Under the pieces are notes generated by a model. That model saw nothing but the letters and a program-made list of their open reading frames with translations. It ran no database searches and was not told the origin of the DNA. A stretch of DNA of 64,000 nucleotides, from positions 156,246-220,245 of the forward strand of contig CBFIIQ010000001.1 of NCBI GenBank assembly GCA_965662685.1, given 5' to 3'. The DNA comes from Eutrophocola sp965662685 (lineage in GTDB: Bacteria > Pseudomonadota > Gammaproteobacteria > Pseudomonadales > Pseudohongiellaceae). This document shows positions 9,241-18,452 of this stretch, piece by piece. The position numbers and the translations under genes were made by a program. Each line of letters begins with the position of its first letter. Position 1 is the stretch's first letter.

Positions 9241-9646
9241 TACAGTTTCTAAAAGCTTCCTGATAATAATAAAATTTTCTGGCAAGCTTTTATTAAAAAC
9301 CAACCATTTTTATTTAATTTTTATTTAATTTTTATTTAATTTTTTGATTCATAGACGAGATAGATATTGACAGATTCAGCGTTTAATTTCGTCCTTCCTG
9401 AAAAAATAATCGAAAAAGATCCGCGAAATTTTACGAAAAATGACTTGCAAGAAAATGAATTATTCAAATTACTATATCCGAATAACTTATTAAAGCCTTA
9501 CTAATTGCATGATTGAACTGAAAAAAGCGCTACTATATACTGATTTTCCGGATTTATGGGCCTGCAAAGACCCACCTGGAATAGTAGGAACCATTTGCAG
9601 CAAAGCACAATCTATTCAACCAACTAACTTAATAAAGAATCTAAAC
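9241..9646. other. AT-rich divergent intergenic region
   Basis: A region of 406 bases lies between the haloperoxidase-like gene (leftward) and the next + gene. It must hold both promoters. It contains an 11-base tandem repeat at 9306-9345 and long A/T-rich tracts, but no convincing coding sequence or RNA gene. Candidate -10 boxes are too many in such AT-rich DNA to choose one. Confidence 0.6.
9306..9345. repeat. Three-copy 11-base tandem repeat (ATTTTTATTTA)
   Basis: Units at 9306-9316, 9317-9327 and 9328-9338 are identical, followed by a partial fourth copy (9339-9345). The 11-base period is close to one helical turn, so A-tract bending is possible. It lies about 66 bases upstream of the haloperoxidase-like start. 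Confidence 0.9.
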
Positions 9647-10258
9647 ATGACATCACCCAGCTTACTGGTTAAAGGGTTGCTTCTGGCAATTCTTTCTTCT
9701 TACTGCCTGAGCGCTTTTACCCAGGAAACTGACTTTACCGATTGTCGATCAATTAATGATCGTCAGGCGCGTTATGCCTGTTACGACCGTATCGAAGCCA
9801 GTGAAGACAGCGGTGTGGTTAAGCTGGATAGACCTGCCCCTCGCGCAAATCCTGACAATTTACCCGTAGTCAGTTTACCTTCGAGAAACCGGGAGCCTGC
9901 CAGTGATATGCCAGCTACGAAAAACCAGCAGGTTGCTGAGCAGGACCCGGGCAAGGAAGAAATAGATGATTTTGGCCGAAACACGGATAGCGCCAATTCA
10001 AGAAATGCAACAAGGGTAGTAGAGGGCGATGAAGGTCAAAAGGAACTGATAGATACTATTGCCTCAATCAGGCAGCTCGGCCAGGGTATGTCAGTAATCA
10101 CCTTATCCAGCGGCCAGAAATGGCAACAGATGATCACCAAGCGCTATTTTTTGAAAGAAGGAGAAGAAGTCAGGATTTACCCAACCATCTGGGGCAATTC
10201 CTACCGTTTAACCTCAAAACGTTTGGGTGGTTTTATTCAGGTCAAACGCGTCAATTAG
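9647..10258 (+). CDS. Exported protein with N-terminal 'C…ARYACYD' motif, function unknown
   Basis: A 203-residue protein starting at ATG 9647; the frame runs further upstream but only here does a signal peptide begin (SLLVKGLLLAILSSYCLSAFTQ). The mature N terminus has 'TDCRSINDRQARYACYDRI', a two-cysteine motif seen in several periplasmic families, including VasI/TagO-like proteins and uncharacterised gammaproteobacterial proteins. A low-complexity, charged middle (residues about 60-130) leads to a compact C-terminal domain (about 135-203) with 'SGQKWQQM', 'EEVRIYPTIWGNSYRL' and 'GGFIQVKRV', probably a small beta barrel. No type VI secretion genes are nearby, so a T6SS role is not supported. 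Likely periplasmic. Confidence 0.75.
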   Translation: MTSPSLLVKGLLLAILSSYCLSAFTQETDFTDCRSINDRQARYACYDRIEASEDSGVVKLDRPAPRANPDNLPVVSLPSRNREPASDMPATKNQQVAEQDPGKEEIDDFGRNTDSANSRNATRVVEGDEGQKELIDTIASIRQLGQGMSVITLSSGQKWQQMITKRYFLKEGEEVRIYPTIWGNSYRLTSKRLGGFIQVKRVN

Positions 10259-10755
10259 CTGGAAGCTCCCGGTTTTTTCTGAAGCTGTTTGAAAAATTCA
10301 TTATTTATATTTTTATCAACTATATCAATGGGTTATAATTTTTTTAGCAATTCTTAAAACTAATCATAATTAGCATATCTTGCCATAACCCAGCGATAAA
10401 CGGCTTGCCGGGAGCAGTTTTCCAGCCCCGGTCAAACCAGTTTTTATGCAACATTCTCCAGACTGAACTGGACTGTTAAACCTGATCAAACCAAAAGCTT
10501 TCATCCTTTCTTAACATCCATCGTCAAGTGATTGATATCTCAATCTAATTTCCTTAAGGGTATTTCCCTAACATTAGGCCCGAATTGACCCTAATCAATT
10601 GACTTTAAAAGGCTTGATGGCTTATGTTAGGCACTGCTGACACGTAGGAATTAGTTGTTGGCCTCATTTGAGGGGGTGAGCATCGTAGTTATTTCCTGCA
10701 CTGTTCGGCATTACTAAAATTAATTTTCGTAATCCTAATAATAAAGGGGAGAAAC
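10259..10755. other. Long leader region upstream of the TonB receptor gene
   Basis: 497 bases without a supported gene. A promoter-like pair is at 10599-10628 and a GGGGAG ribosome binding site directly precedes the receptor ATG. The first 300 bases are AT-rich with no strong hairpin or recognised riboswitch. Confidence 0.5.
10599..10628 (+). promoter_or_regulatory. Candidate sigma-70 promoter for the TonB receptor gene
   Basis: TTGACT (10599-10604), an 18-base spacer and TATGTT (10623-10628). A transcript from here would have an untranslated leader of about 120 bases. Judged by eye only. Confidence 0.4.
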
Positions 10756-13700
10756 ATGTCTAAGCATCCTTATCCAGGACGTTCCCTTCTGTCTGCATCT
10801 ATTGCAACCGCGATCAGTGCCATGGCACTGACTGGTATTGCTACCAGTGCATATGCACAGGATGAAGAACTGGAAGAGATTGTCGTAACAGGTTCACGAA
10901 TTGTTCGTCGTGACCTGGATTCGAACAGCCCAATTACTACCGTCGACAGGGCTGACTTTGAAACACAGACTGGCTTGAACATTGAGTCTTATTTAAACCA
11001 GTTACCAGAATACAACCCTGCTAACTCACCTACCACGACACAGGGTGACGTTCAGATCACTCCAGTGAACTCTGTAGGTATTGCCTCAATATCATTACGT
11101 GGTTTTGGTCCCAACCGAAGCCTGGTACTGGTAAATGGCAAACGTCCAACACCTATCAATGCCTTGATGGTTACTGACGTAAATGGTGTGCCTTCCGCTC
11201 TGGTTGAGCGTGTTGAAACCATTACCGGCGGTGCTTCTGCGGTATACGGTGCTGACGCCATTGGCGGTGTAACCAACTTCATTCTGCGCGATAACTTCGA
11301 AGGTTTCGAAGTTGATACCCAGTACGGTGTTCAGGATGCCAACGACGGTGAAGAATACCGTATTGCTGCCATCATGGGCGGCAACTTCGCCGATGGCCGC
11401 GGTAACGTGGTAATGGGTCTGGAGAACTACAACAGGGCTGGCGCCTACCAGAGAAACCGTGATCCTTATACGGATTTCTGGCAGGACCCACAAACAGCAG
11501 GTTCATTCTTCTTCCTGCAGGGTGTTAACTCCGGTGGGTTTATTGCTCCTAACATGCCCAGTAAAGATGCGCTGAATGCGCTTTATGGTGGTCAAAACCC
11601 GCTGGCATGGTTCCAGGCATTTTCTCCCAATATCCCCAACATGAACTTCAACTCTGACGGAACAGTGTTTGTTTCCGGCAACGCCGTTGGTGAATCACGC
11701 GCTAACATCAGCACAAGTGCTCTGGATTATCAGAAACGTGTTGTAAACAACAACCAGGACGCAAGTGGCCAAACCACTAATGAAGTGCTGAAGTGGAATA
11801 ACACGCAGGCTTTTGCTGCAGCACCCCAGGAACGCTGGTCTTTCTTTGCCTCTGGCAAGTTTGATCTGACGGATCGGGTCACCGCTTTTGCCCGAACCAC
11901 CTTTGCGGAAAGCCAGACCGAAACAATTTTGTTTGGTACCAACGCTATCGGTGGTTGGGAAACTCATATTGGCTACAATCCAACAACAGACAGCCCGATT
12001 GATCCGACTCTGGATTATTCCGATCCGGCTGTACTGAGCGCGATTGCTGCCAATCCGGGTGCTTTCCCGAATCCAAGCTTCATTCCAACGGGTGCAGCTG
12101 GCGCACAATTCCCGGTACCGCCCGAGTTCGCCTTGATGCTGAATGCAAGACCAGATCCTGCCGGTCGCTGGCAGCCCAACTGGAACCCCAATTTCAGTTT
12201 GCCACCACGAAGCACCTACAATACCAACGAGGTATGGCAGTTTGAGGCTGGACTGGACATCGATCTTCCGGTCAAAGACTGGACTGCCGAGCTTTATTAT
12301 TCACACGGTCAGTCTGCCACCTACAACAACGCTGAAGGTAACCTGTCTCTGGCTCGCTACCGTACAGTCACCAACTACCCTGACTACGGTCGCGGTGCGT
12401 CTGGCACCGGTAACCAGTTTTATGCGGTTGGCTCAAACATCAATAATGCAGAAATAATTCCAACCATTCGCCCGGCGTTTGGTGCTGGTGACTTCACTTG
12501 TGAATCCGGCTTTTATGACACCTTCTTCGGTGGCGACCAGAAGCTTTCACAAGACTGTTTCGATGCGGTAAATGCGACGCTGCAGACCCGTACCCAGAAT
12601 CAGCAGGACATTATTGAAATCAATATTCAGGGTTCACTGATTGAACTGCCTGCCGGTGAGGCTCGCTTCGCCGCTGGTTATCAGGATCGTGATAACGAAG
12701 CACAATTTATCCCTGATAACGTGCAGTCTTCCTTCTCCTTCGAAGATCAGGTGGTAGGGGTTTACCCAACGGGTTATCTGGATGCCAGCACCTCGGTGAA
12801 AGACTACTACGTTGAAGCCCTGGTCCCTGTCATTGCCGATGTTCCTGGCATAGATATGCTGGAACTGGAACTGGGTGCCCGTTTCTCTGACTACAACGAA
12901 GTGGATGAGGAAACCACCTGGAAAGCGCTGGCTAACTGGCAGATCAATGACTGGGCTCGAATCCGCGGTGGCTTTAACCGTGCAACCCGTGCGCCAAACC
13001 TGGGTGAGCTGTTCCTGAATCCTCAGGAAGTCTTCACTGGTGGTGGTAACTTCGGTGACCCATGCTCTCCTCGTGCCAACGCACCCTACGGTGCCGGTGG
13101 TAACACTTTCGCAGGCGATCCTATCCTTGGCGATAACGAGCAGCCTCCCGAGATTGCCTCTGGCCAGACTCAGGCCGGCGCAAACAGTGCCTACCTGATC
13201 TGTGAAGCCCTCATGGGTGGTCCCAATTCATTTGCTACCCAGCAGTACTACTACAATGGTGATGACGTATCCAACCAGGGTGGTGGTGGCGGTTTCGCCT
13301 GGGTTCTTCAGCAGGGTAACCGTACATTGCAATCGGAAACAGCTGATACCTGGACTGCAGGTGCAGTGATCAGATCTCCGTTTGATAATGCCTGGGCCCG
13401 TGGTCTGAATCTGTCTCTTGATTACTACAATGTAGAAATCACAGATGCGATTCTGTTGAACTCCATTGACCAATCAGCTTTTGGCTGTTTCGGCGCAGTA
13501 CAGGTTAGTTCTGCAGCTGAAGCTGCTACACAGGCTGCCAGTGCGGCTTGTCAGCTGGTTCCACGTGATCAGCGAAATGGTGCAGCACTGAACACGCTGC
13601 TGTCCTACAGTAATAACGCCACTATCGAAACTTCCGGTTTGGACGTTGGCTTGAACTGGTTTGGTGACCTGAATGAGTTGTTTGGTTTGACTGGTAATCT

Positions 13701-14301
13701 GGGTTTAAGCCTGAATGCCACCTTCCTGAATGACTACACCACCAAACAGTCCGCTGCGGCATTTGACGTAGAGACTGACTGGAAAGGCTCTCTGGGTCCA
13801 AACCTGCAGGGCACCAACGGCGGTTCTTATGACTACAGACTCTTCGGTAACATCAGTTACATGAGAGATAACTGGAGCCTGACACTGCGCTGGCGTCATC
13901 TTCCCGGTGTTTACTCTGCTGGCTATGCACAGCAGATGGCAATCATCGAGAATAACGCGCGCGTAAGTGGTGGTGGTCAAGGACTTATCCTGAGCTACAC
14001 ACCAACGACTGAAATCGAAACTGACAGCTATAACATTTTCGATTTGGCGTTTAACTACACCATCAATGAAACCTTTACTCTGCGTGCAGGTATTACCAAC
14101 CTGTTCGACGAAGAGCCACCTAATGTAGGTAGCTCAGCTGGTTTCCCTGTTGGTACTGATCTGCAAGGTCAGTGTGGTGCGAATGCACCAGGATGTCAGA
14201 ACCCTAACGGTTTCAGTCTTCCTGGCATAGGCGGTTTCAACGGTGGTTACTATGACACCCTGGGTCGTCGTATGTTCCTTGGACTAAAAGCGTCCTTCTA
14301 G
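10756..14301 (+). CDS. TonB-dependent outer membrane receptor
   Basis: A long receptor of 1181 residues. The signal peptide ends at AYA34. A TonB box 'EEIVVTGSR' (about 40-48) is followed by the plug domain (about 55-180) with 'SISLRGFGPNRSLVLVNGKR', 'VERVETITGGASAVYGADAIGGVTN'. The remaining 1000 residues form the beta barrel, ending with the Omp signature 'NLFDEEPPNVG' and terminal 'GRRMFLGLKASF' with C-terminal Phe. The barrel has large loops rich in Gly/Asn. It imports scarce substrates across the outer membrane using TonB energy. The strong ribosome binding site AAAGGGGAG precedes ATG. It is followed by a strong terminator, then by a gene for a TonB-C-domain protein. The substrate is not evident. 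Confidence 0.95.
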   Translation: MSKHPYPGRSLLSASIATAISAMALTGIATSAYAQDEELEEIVVTGSRIVRRDLDSNSPITTVDRADFETQTGLNIESYLNQLPEYNPANSPTTTQGDVQITPVNSVGIASISLRGFGPNRSLVLVNGKRPTPINALMVTDVNGVPSALVERVETITGGASAVYGADAIGGVTNFILRDNFEGFEVDTQYGVQDANDGEEYRIAAIMGGNFADGRGNVVMGLENYNRAGAYQRNRDPYTDFWQDPQTAGSFFFLQGVNSGGFIAPNMPSKDALNALYGGQNPLAWFQAFSPNIPNMNFNSDGTVFVSGNAVGESRANISTSALDYQKRVVNNNQDASGQTTNEVLKWNNTQAFAAAPQERWSFFASGKFDLTDRVTAFARTTFAESQTETILFGTNAIGGWETHIGYNPTTDSPIDPTLDYSDPAVLSAIAANPGAFPNPSFIPTGAAGAQFPVPPEFALMLNARPDPAGRWQPNWNPNFSLPPRSTYNTNEVWQFEAGLDIDLPVKDWTAELYYSHGQSATYNNAEGNLSLARYRTVTNYPDYGRGASGTGNQFYAVGSNINNAEIIPTIRPAFGAGDFTCESGFYDTFFGGDQKLSQDCFDAVNATLQTRTQNQQDIIEINIQGSLIELPAGEARFAAGYQDRDNEAQFIPDNVQSSFSFEDQVVGVYPTGYLDASTSVKDYYVEALVPVIADVPGIDMLELELGARFSDYNEVDEETTWKALANWQINDWARIRGGFNRATRAPNLGELFLNPQEVFTGGGNFGDPCSPRANAPYGAGGNTFAGDPILGDNEQPPEIASGQTQAGANSAYLICEALMGGPNSFATQQYYYNGDDVSNQGGGGGFAWVLQQGNRTLQSETADTWTAGAVIRSPFDNAWARGLNLSLDYYNVEITDAILLNSIDQSAFGCFGAVQVSSAAEAATQAASAACQLVPRDQRNGAALNTLLSYSNNATIETSGLDVGLNWFGDLNELFGLTGNLGLSLNATFLNDYTTKQSAAAFDVETDWKGSLGPNLQGTNGGSYDYRLFGNISYMRDNWSLTLRWRHLPGVYSAGYAQQMAIIENNARVSGGGQGLILSYTPTTEIETDSYNIFDLAFNYTINETFTLRAGITNLFDEEPPNVGSSAGFPVGTDLQGQCGANAPGCQNPNGFSLPGIGGFNGGYYDTLGRRMFLGLKASF

Positions 14302-14340
14302 GAAACATCAGTACCTGACTAGTAGTTCACTAGTAACAAG

Positions 14341-14372
14341 AACGGCGGGCTTTATAGCCCGCCGTTTTTTTT
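14341..14372 (+). terminator. Strong rho-independent terminator after the TonB receptor
   Basis: AACGGCGGGCT (14341-14351) pairs perfectly with AGCCCGCCGTT (14356-14366) around loop TTAT, followed by a run of T. It lies 39 bases after the stop codon. Confidence 0.95.
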
Positions 14373-14556
14373 GCCTGCAACAAAGTGAAGCTACCAGGTG
14401 AAAAAAGTATGAAATATGGATAATTTCTGGCGGGAGCCGGGACAAACTGGACGCCCCCCCTTTTCTTGATTTAAACTCTTTGGAACTACAATAGTAGAAT
14501 CACTATAAAAAAAATAAAAATAGTAGAAATAAAAAAATAATTAGGACGGAGGGCAC

Positions 14557-15693
14557 ATGCGTATTCTTAAGAGATTGATTATTGCGGGTCTTTTTCTATT
14601 ACCGGCTTTTTCCCACATCAGCTTTTCACAGGATTTTATTGACCCGGTTCCAGTCAATGTTCAGGGTCGCTTTATGCCCGGATTTGGTACTGAAGGTATC
14701 GTCAAGGTCAGGTATACCATTAAGGCCGACGGCAGCGTTGATGACGTAGAAATTATTGATTACGTCTCCAACCAGTTCCTGAATAATATGTTGCGTGACA
14801 CGGTCCGTGGCTGGACCTTCACGCCCGGAACCGTCGATGGCAAGCCTGCTGACTTTCATAATCAGGAGTGGCTGTTTGCCCTACGGGTTGACCCCAATGC
14901 GCCGGCCACACCACCGCCATTTGGACCTGGTGGACGCGGTCCCGCTGCAGCAGATTCCGAAGAATCAACTGACACTGCAATTGCGACAACAGCTAACCAG
15001 GAGCAGATTCCACTTGCCATGTCAGAGGAAATCAAGGAAGGGATCGTCGAAGTTTATGCGCTGATGGCAGACCGGGATCAGGACAAGGCCTTAAAACAGT
15101 TGACCAAACTGATGCGAAAAGATTACGGCACGGTTTTCGATTTTGCCATTGCTAACGAATTACATGCCAATATTTTAATGACCAGAAACGAACCGTTTGA
15201 AGCTTTGGAAGCGGTAACCATGGCCACCATGACCTATGAAGGCCCTCAGGGTGATACGCGATATTTCCTTACCGATGATGCCCTTGAACTGGCACTGAAG
15301 AGAAAGTTTCTGCTAGCAATGTCCGTGCGCCAGAATCAGCTGGCCTGGAACACCTATGAAGAACTGAATAACAAATTTGAAATCGCTGATGATGACCCCA
15401 TCCACGACCAGGCTACACAGGTCAAAGGCTTGCTGGACTCACCTGACCCCCTGCAATTGATTACTAAAATTATTGATAAACAATGGAGCTATCATCCAGC
15501 ACGCCGCATTTTTACCATCACCAATGTGGATGGCAGATTGACCGAAATTGAGGCCAGGTGTGAGCGTCGGAATCTGGAACTGAAGTACCAGGAAAATGTA
15601 GACTGGACCTTGCCCGAGTCTTTGGGAGATTGTGAGCTGGATTTCAAAGGTCGGAATGGAACACAATTTGTAGTTTATGAGTTCTCTGAATAA
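14557..15693 (+). CDS. Exported protein with N-terminal TonB-C-like domain
   Basis: A 378-residue protein beginning with a signal peptide (MRILKRLIIAGLFLLPAFSHISFS). Directly after it, about residues 30-110, comes a TonB C-terminal-type domain: 'EGIVKVRYTIKADGSVDDVEII', 'RDTVRGWTFTPGTVDGKPADFHNQEWLFAL'. A Pro/Gly linker follows (residues about 113-130) and then about 240 residues of mostly helical sequence that may contain TPR-like helices ('ALMADRDQDKALKQLTKLM', 'NEPFEALEAVTMA'). Normal TonB has an N-terminal membrane anchor, a Pro-rich spacer and this domain last, so here the order is reversed and the anchor missing. It may interact with the receptor encoded just upstream. The ribosome binding site GGACGGAGGG is strong. 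The partner is inference. Confidence 0.8.
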   Translation: MRILKRLIIAGLFLLPAFSHISFSQDFIDPVPVNVQGRFMPGFGTEGIVKVRYTIKADGSVDDVEIIDYVSNQFLNNMLRDTVRGWTFTPGTVDGKPADFHNQEWLFALRVDPNAPATPPPFGPGGRGPAAADSEESTDTAIATTANQEQIPLAMSEEIKEGIVEVYALMADRDQDKALKQLTKLMRKDYGTVFDFAIANELHANILMTRNEPFEALEAVTMATMTYEGPQGDTRYFLTDDALELALKRKFLLAMSVRQNQLAWNTYEELNNKFEIADDDPIHDQATQVKGLLDSPDPLQLITKIIDKQWSYHPARRIFTITNVDGRLTEIEARCERRNLELKYQENVDWTLPESLGDCELDFKGRNGTQFVVYEFSE

Positions 15694-15732
15694 ACAGCGA
15701 TACAGCTTAGTAACAGCAGCTTTCATAACAAG

Positions 15733-15763
15733 AAAAAGACGGTACTTCGGTATCGTCTTTTTT
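15733..15763 (+). terminator. Rho-independent terminator with UUCG tetraloop
   Basis: AAAAAGACGGTAC (15733-15745), loop TTCG, GTATCGTCTTTTT (15750-15762), one G-U pair, then T. The C(UUCG)G loop is exceptionally stable. It lies 40 bases after the stop. Confidence 0.95.
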
Positions 15764-15931
15764 ATTGGGAAAATATAAATTCAAAAATATTATTAAGAGC
15801 TTCCATAAAGTAAAAACACTTTTTCGAATTAAGCCCTTTTTCTCAAAGCCATTACGGCTATAATAACCTTTACAGAAACCAATCTTATATTGATTCAGCT
15901 GGCACGGACTCAACCCCCCCCTCTTATTCCA

Positions 15932-16627
15932 ATGTATTTATTTCGACTCACAATATTTTTTCTGCTCACTACTTTCAGTTGCCTTGTAGTCGCACAAATC
16001 GACCAAAATCAGGAAGGTGCCTGGTATATGTATATGTGGAGTCATGAAAACACAGACACAGGCTTTGGCATACAGGGTGACATTCAGCATCGTAACTGGA
16101 AGCCTGCACAGGACCTTGAGCAGCTACTTATCCGTGGCGGACTAACCTGGCGCCCTATGGGTAGTACGATTAAATATACTCTGGGGTATGCCCACATTAG
16201 CTCTGGCGCCTTCGGCCCCAGTAATGACAAAAGTGAAGAAAGCAGGATTTATCAGGAGGCACTTGCCAACCAACGACTGGGCAGCAAATGGTTATTCACA
16301 CACCGCTTCAGGCTTGAACAGCGTTGGGTAGATAACCAGGATTTTCGCAGTCGATTTCGATATTTTCTTGGGCTGAATTATCCACTGAATAAAAACAGCC
16401 TTGAACAGGGCGCCCTTTATTTGTCCTTGTACAACGAACTGTTTGTTAATCTAAATCGGGATATTGGTAATAATCGTGAAGTGGATTACTTTGACAGAAA
16501 TCGTACCTATGCCGCTCTCGGTTATAGTGTGCTGGACAATCTTCGCCTGCAGTTTGGCTATATGTGGCAGGAAAGTAAAAACTTTGGCAAGGGACAGTAC
16601 CAGTTCAACCTGATTCATAGTTTTTAA
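15932..16627 (+). CDS. DUF2490 family outer-membrane/exported protein
   Basis: 231 residues from ATG 15932, chosen because a signal peptide (YLFRLTIFFLLTTFSCLVVAQ) starts there. The body matches DUF2490: 'QEGAWYMYMWSHENTDTGFGIQGDIQHRNW', 'QLLIRGGLTWRP', 'HRFRLEQRWVDN..FRSRFRYFLGLNYPLN', 'LYLSLYNELFVN' and the terminal 'QLQFGYMWQES…FNLIHSF' ending in aromatic Phe. Alternating strands and the terminal Phe suggest a small outer membrane beta barrel. Family function is unknown. An 8-base C tract lies 11 bases upstream of the ATG, where a ribosome binding site would be expected; no Shine-Dalgarno is visible. Confidence 0.8.
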   Translation: MYLFRLTIFFLLTTFSCLVVAQIDQNQEGAWYMYMWSHENTDTGFGIQGDIQHRNWKPAQDLEQLLIRGGLTWRPMGSTIKYTLGYAHISSGAFGPSNDKSEESRIYQEALANQRLGSKWLFTHRFRLEQRWVDNQDFRSRFRYFLGLNYPLNKNSLEQGALYLSLYNELFVNLNRDIGNNREVDYFDRNRTYAALGYSVLDNLRLQFGYMWQESKNFGKGQYQFNLIHSF

Positions 16628-16713
16628 TTTTATTTTTAAATCTCAATTTATTTGTTCGACTGCTATTTTATTTTACCAGGGGGATTTTGTTAGATTAGCG
16701 CCTTATTTGCAGA

Positions 16714-18372
16714 TTGATTACCAACTCATTTTGCATGGAAAAAGTATTATGCAGCTCCACTCATTTTCCTTTTCTGCAAACATCACTGATGCACGTCGGA
16801 AGTTTTTTCTCATTAATTTTGTTTGTACTGGTCATCGGCTCTTCTACCGTGCAATCTGCAGACAGTATGAAATCGATACTGGCGGAACCTTTTCCTCTGC
16901 TGCCGATTGCCCTGGGAAGTTATTCCTTCAAGGTTTCAACTGAGGTGCCGGAAACCCAGGCCTATGTTGATCAGGGCATGCAGTTGATGTTTGCCTAAGC
17001 AAAGTATGAGGCGGTGCGCTCCTTCCGGGAAGCGCAAAAACAGGATTCCGAGTGTGCCATGTGTTATTGGGGGGAAGCCTGGTCCTGGGACTCCTACCTT
17101 AATGCGCCGATGTCAGCTGCGGATGCACCTTACGCCTATACTGCCCTGCAAAAAGCTATTGCACTGTGAAGCAAGGGCTCGGCTCGGGAACAGGCCTATA
17201 TCAACGCCTTGTCCAGTCGTTATTTCGCTGATTACGATTTTGAAAAACGGCGTATACAGGATCAGGCTTATGCGGATGCCATGGCTGAGTTGGTAGAAGC
17301 TTACCCCGATGATCTGGATGCTATTACACTCTACGCTGACGCCTTGTTCCTGCTGGAGGAACGGCGCGGCTATCGTGATATTGCCAATCCTCGCGTCATG
17401 ACTATCCACTCAATTCTCGAAGGTGTGCTGGCAAAGGATGTGCGTCATCCCTTTGCCTGCCATCTTTTTATTCATGCCACGGAATCCACCACTGAGCCTG
17501 GTAAGGCAGAGATCTGTACTGCCTATATGGGCAACTTCATACCCGGTGCAAACCACCTCAACCATATGCCCTCACACACCTGGAATGATATAGGCCGCTG
17601 GGGAGACAGCGTGCGGGCGAACCTGCAAGCCTGGCATACAGACCAGAAAGCGGCCTTTGGTGAAGGTATCGCCATTTATCCCACTCATAATCTGCAAATG
17701 CTTTTATTTGCAGCATCGATGAATGGTCAGGGCGCTATCGCCATGCAGGCAGGCAGGGATTTATCTGAACTAAATGGCAACAGCCTGTTTTGGTTACTAA
17801 CCCTGCTGCGCTTCGGTCGTTTCGATGAAATACTCAAGGTTCAGGAAAGACCACAGGCAGATTATCCTGCCGGGGTTTGGGATTTTGCTCAAGGTTATGC
17901 ACGCCTCAAAACCGGAGAAACTGAATTTGCACGTGCCCATCTGTCCAGACTTATTAGCGCAGCAGAGACTACCGAGGATATGTTTCGCTTTGACCGGGCA
18001 AGTCTGCTGCTGTCGGTCATGCAGGAAATACTCAGGGGAGAAATTGAATGGTCTGAAGGTAATCTGCGACGAGCCATTCGGGCCTTTGAGCAGGCTGTCA
18101 AGTTTGAAGATGATCTCGGATACGACGAACCGGAACCCCTGCCCTTTGTCGCCCGTCACTGGTTAGGTGCAGCCTTGCTCGAAGCAGCACGCAATCGTGA
18201 TGCAGAACGTGTTTATCGCGAAGAATTGATTGACCATCCGCACAATGGCTGGTCGCTGTTTGGCCTGAAAGAAGCGCTGGCTGCCCAGAATAAGATCGAT
18301 GCCGATATTGACAGGGATTTTGAAGAAAGCTGGTCCAGAGCCGACATCCGGATCCGTTCATCCAGATTCTAA
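16714..18372 (+). pseudogene. TPR-family exported protein gene interrupted by two in-frame stop codons
   Basis: One frame (all parts at the same phase) encodes a protein of about 550 residues related to bacterial tetratricopeptide proteins. It starts with a leader (best start ATG 16789, 'MHVGSFFSLILFVLVIG'), then 'YVDQGMQLMFA', a TAA at 16996-16998, 'AKYEAVRSFREAQKQDSECAMCYWGEAW', a TGA at 17167-17169 after 'ALQKAIAL', and a long intact remainder with 'HPFACHLFIHATE' and 'ANHLNHMPSHTW'. Family members read through both places: the TAA replaces a Tyr-like codon and the TGA fits CGA (Arg). No indel is needed. This suggests recent decay by point mutation, or sequence error. The downstream fragment 17209-18372 could in theory be translated from an internal start. 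Confidence 0.85.
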
Positions 18373-18413
18373 ATCATTTGTTTTATAAAAATGAGTTTTA
18401 GCAAGAATTGCCA

Positions 18414-18449
18414 TGAATCAGTAAATACAGGACTCCATTTACTGATTCA
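18414..18449. terminator. 13-base-pair hairpin between convergent genes
   Basis: TGAATCAGTAAAT (18414-18426) is the exact complement of ATTTACTGATTCA (18437-18449) with a 10-base loop. It lies between the end of the TPR pseudogene and the end of the cystine carrier gene, just after each stop. There is no clean T run on either strand, so it is terminator-like only. Confidence 0.6.
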
Positions 18450-18452
18450 ACA

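Noticed and set aside
17167..17169. TGA as a selenocysteine codon in the TPR gene
   Set aside because: A TAA interrupts the same frame upstream, no SECIS-like hairpin follows, and family members show no Cys/Sec here.
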